This document shows, piece after piece, positions 47,788 through 57,718 of a DNA stretch of 64,000 nucleotides. The notes below the pieces were generated by a model that did not search any database, was not told where the DNA came from, and was given only the letters and a program-made list of their open reading frames with translations. The DNA is from Sciurus carolinensis (lineage: Eukaryota > Chordata > Mammalia > Rodentia > Sciuridae). The stretch spans positions 55,029,177 through 55,093,176 of the forward strand of contig NC_062214.1 in the NCBI RefSeq assembly GCF_902686445.1, in the 5' to 3' direction. The stretch's first letter is position 1; each line of letters opens with the position of its first letter. The position numbers and the translations under genes are program-made.

Positions 47788-47800
47788 GTTAATCTTTGCC
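47788..47800 (+). promoter_or_regulatory. ANPEP: HNF1-like site of the proximal (epithelial) ANPEP promoter
   Basis: GTTAATCTTTGCC has an intact GTTAAT half-site and a degenerate second half of the HNF1 palindrome. It lies about 78 bp upstream of the start site predicted from the TATA box. Human ANPEP is known to use an HNF1 element in the same interval for intestinal, renal and hepatic expression. Confidence 0.65.
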
Positions 47801-47834
47801 CAGCCAACAGCTGTGGGGCTCCTCCCTCTCCAGG

Positions 47835-47841
47835 ATATAAG
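47835..47841 (+). promoter_or_regulatory. ANPEP: TATA box of the proximal ANPEP promoter
   Basis: ATATAAG lies 70 bp upstream of the ANPEP start codon, predicting transcription from about 47865 and a 5'UTR of roughly 45 nt. A CT-rich box (47821-47831) and an E-box CAGCTG (47808-47813) sit between it and the HNF1-like site. Confidence 0.75.
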
Positions 47842-47910
47842 TCTGGCCCAGGCTGCTCCATTCTCTGCCCGCTCTGAGCCGCCCTGAGCGCGGCCCTCCC
47901 CACCCTCACC

Positions 47911-48532
47911 ATGGCCAAGGGTTCTACTCTCCAAGTCCCTAGGCGTCCTGGGCATCCTTCTGGGCGTAGCGGCTCTGTGTACCATCATCGCTCTGTCTGT
48001 GGTGTATGCACAGGAGAAGAACAGGAATGTTGAGACCTTCACTGTAGCCACCGAAGTCCCCGAAATCCCCGAAGTCCCCGTGCTCTCCACTGCCATCCTG
48101 GCCACCACTGTGAACCAAAGCATACCGTGGAACCAGTACCGCCTGCCCAAGTCTCTGATGCCTGACTCCTACCAGGTAAAGCTGAGGCCCTACTTCACCC
48201 CCAATGACAAGGGCCTGTACATCTTCGAGGGCACGAGCACCGTCCGCTTCACCTGCAAGGAGGCCACCAACGTCATCATCATCCACAGCAAAAAGCTCAA
48301 CTACACCAGGACACAGGGGCACATGGTGGTCCTGCGGGGTGTGAATGGCTCCGAGACCCCTGCCATTGACAGGACCGAGCTGGTGGAACCTACCGAGTAC
48401 CTGGTGGTACACCTCAGGGACTACCTGCTGGAGGGCAGCCAGTACGAGATGGACACTGTGTTTCAGGGGGAGCTGGCCGATGATCTGGCAGGCTTCTACC
48501 GCAGCGAATACATGGATGGGAATGTCCAAAAA
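47911..48532 (+). CDS. ANPEP: ANPEP coding exon 1 (cytoplasmic tail, membrane anchor, stalk, start of domain I)
   Basis: The exon begins MAKG in a strong Kozak context, then loses frame: two bases appear to be missing between 47920 and 47930, and the ATG frame stops at TGA 48031-48033. From 47930 onward the other frame gives the expected anchor ([19 protein letters not shown]), the stalk, then the domain I motifs [44 protein letters not shown] and [16 protein letters not shown]. The stalk contains the tandem EVPEIPEVP. The exon ends in a run of five A before GTAAGT, one A more than the phase of the next exon allows. A possible N-glycosylation site (NQS) lies near the stalk/domain border. Confidence 0.95.
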
Positions 48533-51500
48533 GTAAGTTCCCTGTGTTTGGGGCTGTCCCTGGGAGCGGGACCTAGATGCTGAGGCAGAGCTGGATCCTG
48601 AGGACCACCAAAGGTTTTGCATTCAAGGCCTTTGAACCTCTGAGCCCTGGGCTGGCCCAATATTCATCTCCAGCTGTGTGTCCAGCTGACACCATGTGAC
48701 AGAGTGGGAAGGCTTGCCTACCCCATTTCAAGGAGGCAGGGAAAAGGGACAGAGGGGTCCTATGGACAGATAGGAAAACTGAGACTTGGAGGAGAGAAAT
48801 TTGCTTGCAGTCCCCTCACCTAATACAGGGGTGGAACCTGCTGGAACTTAGACTGAGTCCAGGAACCTTGATCGCTCAGTCAGCTGGCCTTCCAGGACTC
48901 CTGGGGATCTGGGGGAGGACGGAAGGGCAGGAGCGAGGCTAGAACAGCTGTCATGCGCCCCTTCCTTGGCATGTCCTAGAACATTTTAAAAGCCCCAACA
49001 CAGCCCCCAGCATACCCTCTAACACCCTGGTTTGGGCAGAGTGGTGGCCACGACGCAGATGCAGGCAGCAGATGCCCGGAAATCCTTCCCATGCTTTGAT
49101 GAACCAGCCATGAAGGCCACGTTTAGCATCACACTCATCCACCCCAAGAACCTTGTGGCTCTGTCTAACATGCTTCCCAAAGGTGAGCAGATTTGTCCCG
49201 GGAGCAGGCACCCTGGGCTGGGGTGCAGGGCAGAGGGTGCACTGCCCCATACTCACATGACCCATGCACAGGTCCCAGCGTCCCATTGGATGGAGACCCC
49301 GAGTGGCTTATTACTGAGTTCCACCCGACACCCAGGATGTCCACATACCTGTTGGCCTACATCGTCAGTGAGTTCAAGAGTGTGGAGACACGGTCGCCCA
49401 ATAATGTCTTGGTAGGAAGCTGTGCCTGTGTGTCCTGGGCCCATACTGACCCTGCTGGAGGGCTATTCCCATATCCTCACCCCTCTGCCAGCTTCTGAAC
49501 TGTTAGGCCACTGTTTGAGTCCCAGCTCTGAGCGATCCCCAGCAAGTGTCTTAAGTTCTTTGAACCTTGGTCTCTGCATCTAAAAAATGGAAACAATGAT
49601 TCCTCCTCAAAAAGGAAGTTTCCAGCCACAGGTGCCAGAGAGATGATGGCTACAGCTGTCATGACCCCCCAAAGGCACCTCCCTGGGACCTAGGGCCCCT
49701 TAGAGCCCCCTAAAATCATCCTTCTGCTGACCAGGCCACTCAGTTTAATCTAGGCCTGGCCTCCAGAGACCCCCCTGGCTGCTGGGTCCAGGAACTCTGT
49801 CCCCTGCACCAAGATCCAAGAGGGCACTTAGCCTCCCCCCTCCCATCTTCCCACTCTGCAGATCCGGATCTGGGCTCGACCCAATGCCATCGAAGAAGGC
49901 CACGGTGAATATGCCCTGCATGTGACAGGCCCCATCCTAAACTTCTTTGCTGAGCATTATGACACACCCTACCCACTTGAAAAATCCGGTGAGTCAGGGG
50001 ACTTGAGGCGGGAGGCAGCGTGCACAGCTCCATACCTGGAGGCCATCCCCACCAACCGCCTCTCCTCCGCAGACCAGATAGGCCTGCCCGACTTCAAACG
50101 CCGGGGCCATGGAGAACTGGGGGCTGGTGACCTACCGGGAGAACTCCCTGCTATACGACCCTCTGTTCTCCTCCAGCGGCAACAAGGAGCGGGTGGTCAC
50201 CGTGATTGCTCATGAACTGGCCCACCAGGTAGCCCCAGTGCAGGGAGGGCAGAGAAGGAATCAGGGGGCTCTGGGAGCAGATGGCACAGTTCTGACTCTG
50301 CCCTGAGTAGCTGAGAGGGGTCGAGGGCGTCACCTGGCAGAGTAGCAGGAAAGGCTCACTGTGCTCTTGGGAGAGTGCCCAGCCTGTGCCCAGCCTGTGC
50401 TTGGCAGCTGCCTGGTACTTGGTGAAGTGCTGCTAGTGACGGCAAGGTCAGTGACTCACAGGAGAACCCCCATCACTCCCCCTTAGTGGTTTGGGAACCT
50501 GGTGACTGTGGAGTGGTGGAATGACCTGTGGCTGAACGAGGGCTTCGCCTCCTATGTGGAGTACCTGGGTGCTGACTATGCAGAGCCCACCTGGAATCTG
50601 GTGAGCCCGCCACCCTGGGATCTGGGGCAGGAGGTGGAGGAATGCTGGGTCACCCCCTCCCAAGCCAGTCTCCTGATGGCCACTGGCCACTTGCAGAAAG
50701 ACCTCATAGTGCTGAATGATGTGTACCGTGTGATGGCTGTGGATGCCCTGGCCTCGTCCCACCCGCTGTCTACCCCTGCCGAGGAGATCAACACACCGTC
50801 CCAGATCAGTGAGCTGTTTGATGCCATCTCCTACAGCAAGGTGCTGTCCCAGCCTCCCTTTGGATCCTGAGACATGATGGGGCACAGGGAGGGAGACAGG
50901 GATTCACCCTGGACTGAGCCTTACCACACCTGGGGCCCTGGGGTCACCTGTCACACACCCTGGGGGCACAGGGTCCTGGTAGCTGACTCAAACTTCTGAT
51001 TCCCCTGTCACCCCTACCCCAGGGTGCCTCGGTCCTCAGGATGCTCTCCAAACTTCTGACAGAGAACCTATTCAAGAAGGGCCTGGCGGTGAGTACAGCG
51101 CCCATTGGCCAGCCCGGGGTGGGTTTCCATTGGCCCCTGCCCCTTGTCCGGTACCCCAACCAACCAGAGGTGGGGCCTGAGGGCACCGGCTCAGCCCTCA
51201 ATGGTGCCCTGTCTCTACAGTCCTACCTCCACACCTTCGAGTACCAGAACACTGTCTACCAGGACCTGTGGCGGCACCTACAGATGGTGGGTAACTGCCA
51301 GCCCTCCCAAACCTTTCTTTGGCCCCAAAGTCCCCAGGGGCAGCACATGTGTGAGAGAATGTGCCCAGCTCCCCTGCTTACCAGCCCAGGCAGGTTGCTC
51401 ATTTGTGAAATGGGTGGATTGCTGGCTTCTTGAAGGAGGTATGTGATGTCACAGGTCACAACCCCCACCCTGCAGCCAGCTTCCGGCTCTAGCTGTGGAG

Positions 51501-54500
51501 CTCCACGGTGAGAGCCAACCTTAGTGGTGAGGACTTGGGCCCTTGGGGTTCCCAAGTTGGAACTCTCCTCCTCCTGGAACTTTGGAGCCAGCCATTTATC
51601 CACCTCAGCGCTCCTGGCTACCTTGTGCCCTACCCGCCCCTCTCGGGTACATCTTTTCACATACCAGCATCCTGGGCATAAATTCCTACCATTCCAGGCC
51701 TGAGCAGCCCTGTCTGTGTGGCAGACTCTGACCACCACACCTTCTTGCCTTCCCAGAGGTCACTGCTTCACTGCTGCCTCTCCTGGGGCTGTAGTCCCCC
51801 TTCTCCATTGTCCCATCATTTCCTCTCCCTTACCGCCGCCCCCATTCCTTATCTGCAGCCTTCACGCACCATCAGTCTCCTCAGCCCCAGGAGGAGGCCT
51901 CTCCCCACACCAGCATCCCCTCCACTGCCCCAACCCCAGCCTTCCTCCAGCTGCTCCCCTCGTGGCTCCTGCTGTCCTAGTCCCCATGGTCAATCTCACC
52001 AGGGTGGGGAGACCCAGGGTTTTGTCACAGAGTCACAGCTTGGCTCTCTCCCGGCAAGTCTATGATCTAACAGGAATTGGCCCCAGCGTAGTCCACCTCC
52101 CTCATCCCAGGCTCCCAGCTCACAAGGTGGTGCCACCGTTAGTTGCAGGTCCTCCCTCCACCTCCGAAGCACATCTGCCTGGCCCTGTCCCGCCTGCTCC
52201 CTCTGGCTCCCCTTCTCCCTGGGCCCCTTTCTGCAGGCTCTGGGCATCTTCTTCCCTCTCAGCTTTCCTCTTTCTGAAAAACTCTCCTGCCTTGCTCTTG
52301 GGTGCTTTTGATTATTAACAGATATTACTGCTTTTTGTTGTGATTGTAAGAGCAGTACATGAACACGGAAAGAGAGTTTTTAAAGAGACCCAGGCAGACA
52401 GTACCCCGGCAGCCCCTCCCTCCTGCCTGCATGTATGTCCTCCATGGCCCTGTCCTCCACCCCCGCCTGGGTGCTGGTTTTCCTCCATCTCTGTCTCTTC
52501 TTCCTTCTCAGCCTTTCCATGTTGTTCAGAAGAAACCTTGGGCCTCCTGGGTACCCTTCCCTGACTCGGACAAATGCCCTAGGGTGGGCTCACGGGGGTG
52601 GGGGGAATGCAGGTGTGTTGGGTTGAGGTGAAAGGAGCCAGAGGTAGGGAGGTTCTCCAGCTCACCCAGCACTGGGCAGCCATGGAGGGGCAGAACCAAA
52701 GGGGACTCTAGCTTCTGCCTCCCACACAGGTGGCACCATGGGGTAGAGGCTAAAATCTGCAGGGGCTACCCTGGGTGGGTGGGGACCAGAGAATGGCAGT
52801 CCACTAATGGCTACACTCTTGCCCTCTGCCCCTAGGCGGTGGACAGTCAGACAGAAATCATTCTCCCTGACCTTGTGAGCACTATCATGGACCGCTGGAT
52901 CCTGCAGATGGGCTTTCCAGTCATCACCGTGGATACCAGCACAGGGGAAATCTACCAGGAGCACTTCCTCCTTGACCCTGAGTCCAATGTCACCCGTCCC
53001 TCACAGTTCAAGTGAGCACTGAGGCCCAGGGCGGGCCCAGTGAGGAGTGAGGTGGGCTGGGGTAGAGGGAGGTTGCTGTGGGGCCTCCTGCCCATAGAAG
53101 GACCTGACCTACTGCACTCCCAGCCCTGGTGGCTGTAGACAGGCTCTCTCTCCAGGGCCAGGAGGTTGTGCCAGAGTTTGGTGGAAACTAGAAGCCTGGG
53201 CTGGGCTACTGTTTGCTAGCAGTGGTCAAGAGCTGCTGCCTCTCAACCCTGGCCTCTGATTCTCTTGTTGCAGCTACCTGTGGATTGTGCCCATCTCTTC
53301 TCTCAAACATAACATGGAGCAGGGCACATACTGGCTGCAGAGTGTCCCAAAAGGTAATCCAGCCCTGCCCCAGTGGGAGGAGCCCCTTCCCACACTCCTT
53401 GCTCCTGGCTCACATTCTATGGATTGAAGTGGGACTATAGTAATTTTCATCATTATTTCAACAAATGGAGCCAACTTCTTTGGCTCCAGTGTCTACTTTG
53501 CTTCTGTCCAGCTGTGTGACCTAGGGCAAGTTACCATCCCTCGCTGGTCTCCATTACTTTGTCTATAAAGTGGAGCTAAGAACAGTACCTATTCTTTTAG
53601 GTCATATGAAGATTAAATGAGAATTCTGGGCTGGAGATGTAGCTCAACAATAGAATGCTTTGCCCAGTACTCCAAAAACAGAGAGAGAGAGAGAGAGAGA
53701 AAATTCACATAAAATGGATAAACAGGGGCTGGGGTCATAGCTCAGTAGGCTCAATCCTCAGCACCACATATAAATAAATAAAGAAAAGTATTGTGTCCAC
53801 CCCCAACTAAAAAAAAAATTAAAAATGCATAAGCAACACCTGGTATGTGGCATGAGCAGCCCTACTTGACCAGGCACTGAGGAAATGAAGGTCAAGGCCT
53901 GTCATTTTCGGACCTAGCCAATTATAGGTAAAGGGAAGGCAGACACAGTTAAAGACACCCTGGAGCTGTGCTCAGGAGCATGTGCAGAGCATATGGTCAG
54001 GAAGACTGGCGCAGGGAGATTCAGTTTCCTGGGGGCGGGGTCAGGGAAGGCTTCCTGGAAGAGGCGAGTTGTGTTGTAGAGGAGGAAGAGGAGTTAGCCA
54101 GGCCCAGGGGTCAGACCCTGCCAGCTCTGCTTCCTTCCTACAGCCCAGGACCAGCGGTTCAAAACAGCAGGTGTTGAGTGGGTCCTGCTGAACCTCAACG
54201 TGACCGGCTATTACCTGGTGAACTATGACGAAAACAACTGGAGGAAGATTCAGAATCAACTGCAGACAAATCATGCGGTGGGTACCTGCCACCCCCTGCC
54301 CCAGAATAGCCCAGCAGACTGCCAGGCCTGCCCCCAGTTGGCAGCCTGACAGTGCACACTGTTTTCCCTCTAGGCCATCCCTGTCATCAATCGGGCCCAG
54401 GTAATCCACGACGCCTTCAACTTGGCCAGGTGAGTGTCCTCTGCAGCTCAGCCGAGCTGAAGCCCGTGACTGACTACAGGACGGGAGCCCTACCTCATCC

Positions 54501-57500
54501 GCTGCCCTGGCTGCATGCCAGGCACTGTGCGGCGGGCTCCCTGCACATCCCTCCCTCTGCCCCCACATGCCCATTTCACAGATGAGGGATCCGACACTCA
54601 CAGACACCTTAGCTTAGCTGGGACACCTGGCTCCAGGTCACATGGTGGCCCAGGATGGCCAGACTCAGGCCTGTGCCATGCTATTGCTCACGTCTGTCTC
54701 CATGACATCCAGCTTTCCCTGAGCACTGTGTGCCAGACCACTATGATAGGGGCTTAAAAAGAACTGGGATGGACAGGACAGGAGGGATACAGCAAGATAA
54801 TGATACTTAGGTAAACAAGTACTTATTGAGCACATACTCTGTTCGCCGCAGGCTGCTAATTCTTTGACACGAGCCACCTATAGACCTGGACATGTGTGCA
54901 TCAGTGTGAACCAGTAGGGCCTAGAGGTGGACAGAATGGAAAGAACTGGCTGTTGGTCTTTTGGTTCTTTTGTTTTTTTGGTACTGGGGATTAAACCCTT
55001 GGGTGCTTTACTACTGAGCTACATCCCAAGACCTTTTTATTTTTAATTTTGAGACAGGATCTCACTAAGTTGGTTAGGACTTCACTAAACTGCTGAGGCT
55101 GGTCTTGAAATTGTGATACTCCTGCCTCAGCCTCCCCAGTTGCTGGGATTACAGGCATTCGCCTGGTGGTGCTTTTTGTCCTTTTGAATCTTGTTCTGTC
55201 TGTTATGAGCTGTGTGGCCTTGGGCAAGTTTCTGTGTGCCTCAGTTTCTTCATCTGTAAAATGGGGATAATAAGCAAGGGAATGTGAATGGCACTGGGTT
55301 AGAGTCAGGGTCTGGTTTATACCACCACCCAGCACCCATGTCACTCCTTCCCTCATGGCAAATGCTTGAGCTGGCTTAGCTGGGACCCTGGGACCTCAGG
55401 CTTCTGGGAGGGGGCAGGGGCCCAGGGTTGAGGTGCATCTTTGAGAACTTGGGCTTTGGTTGCTAGGATGTGCTGGGCTGGGTAGGGGTGCTTACATGGG
55501 CCCTTCTCTTTGTCCCCAGTGCCAGAAGGGTCCCTGTCACTCTAGCGCTGGACAACACTCTCTTCCTGATCCACGAGACGGAATACATGCCCTGGGAGGC
55601 CGCCCTGAGCAGCCTGAACTACTTCAAACTCATGTTTGACCGCTCTGAAGTCTACGGTCCCATGAAGGTACAGAGTTGCATGACAGAGTTCAAGAACCAG
55701 TTCACCCCAGTGCCCAAATGGCACCATCAGAAAATTACTAGAAGTATTGCCTGGTCAAGTCCTTTCCTGAGAGCAGGCTTGGCCATGAGGTGAAGGAACA
55801 GGCTCAGAGAGGTGAAGAGAGTGGGTGGGGCACAGGAAGGATGCAGACTTCTAGCAAAGTTTGCTTTTGGAAGGTACAGAATCAGCCATTGTGCTAGGAG
55901 ACAGAGAACCCGAGTGGCCAAGGCAGCCCTTTCTCAGTCCCAGTTGAGCCCTTTGTAAGGTGAGCAAACCCCTGCTTGCCCAGCCGGCAGGGTATGCTGG
56001 TTTTAGCGGGCTTTGATATGTTTTAATTCTGAGAACAGGGGCCTAGTTTTGGGGGTCAACACACCACCTAGGACATGAAAAAGAAACTGGAACTTGTTCA
56101 GAATGTCACTGTAGCATTGCTTTAAAAAAAATAAATGAACAGCTGGACACATTGGTCCACTTCTGTTATCCCAGTGGCTTGGGAGTCTGAGGCAGGAGGA
56201 TCTTAAGTTCAAATCCAGCCTCAGCAATTTAGTGAGGCACTAAACAACTCAGTAAGACCCTGTCTGTAAATAATAAATACAAAAAAGGCTGCAGATGTGG
56301 CTCAGTGGTTGAGTGCCCCTGAGTTCAATCCTTAGTACCAAAATATAAGAAAATAAAAATGAAGGACTCATAGCTCAGTTGGGCTTTGATGCAGTTAAAC
56401 TAGAATATCCATTTGATGGAATGTTACATAGTCATGAGATCATACTTGAAGAGGTTTTTTTTTTTTTTTTTTTTTAGTAAATATTTTAAAAGGATCTTTT
56501 AACATCCTATTTTGGCAAATGAAGTTTTAAACTCTTGCCTGCCTCCCCTGGGATTCTCTCATCTTCCTAATGTAGTTGTTGCCTTATAATCCTTGGTCAA
56601 ATCAATATTCAGCATTTCCTTTTTGAGATTATTTAAATATTCTCTGCTGAGCCACCTAGAGCACTATGTTTCTTCTCCTCCTTCTTCTTCTTCTTCACCT
56701 TCACCTTCACCTTCACCTTCACAGACATGTCAGATCATTTGTCTATGTTTTTCCTGGCCTACTCAGCCCCCATGCTTGGAGGCCTCTGCCTCTCCCACGT
56801 TGCATCTTCTGCTTCCTGAACCCCAATGAATTCTTTCCTGATTTTTCTCTCTCCTGGGGGTGCACATTTTCCAGGAGTTTTGAGAAAGTGTCCCGAGAGT
56901 GGGTTTTCTGAGGTAGTTTGTCTGAAACATCTTTATTCCAGCTGAGAGTTCAGTAGGGTTTAGAAGTTTCTAGATTGGAAGTTACTCCTCAGCACATTAA
57001 AGTCTTGCCCTATTGACATCAGATTCCTTGCATTGCTGCTGAATAACCCAGAACCTTTCCCTTTTCCCGTTGGCCAGTTTTCCATCCTTCTGGAAGCTTC
57101 TGGGCTCCTCCTGTCTGTCCTGACAGTCCTTGGTTGGGTCTTTTCTCATTCTTCTACTTTTTTCAAAGTGGACTTTTCAGGCCCTTCAATGAACATTCCT
57201 GCATCACTTCTCTAAACTTTCTTCCCTTGTTTTCCAGTTCTGTCTTTCTGCATCCCCTGTCAATACTAATTGCTTCTCCTGCACTGACCCTCTAGCTTTC
57301 TTATCTCTTCTTGGTTGCAGCTTGTTGACTTGAACCCTTTGGGAGGGTCTCTTAGCTTTTGCACACCCCCTTACCTAGAGAGCATTTCTGTTTCTTCTCT
57401 CATGTTCCAAAATTTCTGAGTGCCCTTTCTGGTTCCAGCATCCTATGCAATGCCTTCTGTTCATTCTTGGAGGATATTTATTGCAGTCTTTTTGAAGTTT

Positions 57501-57687
57501 TCTTTTTCTTCCCTTATTTCCTCTGAGTTTTCTGTTTTTTTTGGTCTCCTTTCAAGTTGGAGGCTGAGCTTCCCTTTGAATTTCAGAGTGAGGCAATAAA
57601 AACTGATTGGAAGCCATGCTTGCTTTGGCAGCACAAATATTAAAATTGGAACAATATGAAGAAGGTTCATGTGGCCCCTGCACAAGG

Positions 57688-57718
<31 letters not shown>

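Noticed and set aside
47939..48622. A 227-codon minus-strand frame opposite ANPEP exon 1.
   Set aside because: It is the shadow of the GC-rich sense coding exon.
51716..52318. A 200-codon + strand frame in ANPEP intron 9.
   Set aside because: It lies within an intron bounded by good splice sites, is Pro/Ser/Leu-rich low complexity and overlaps other frames.
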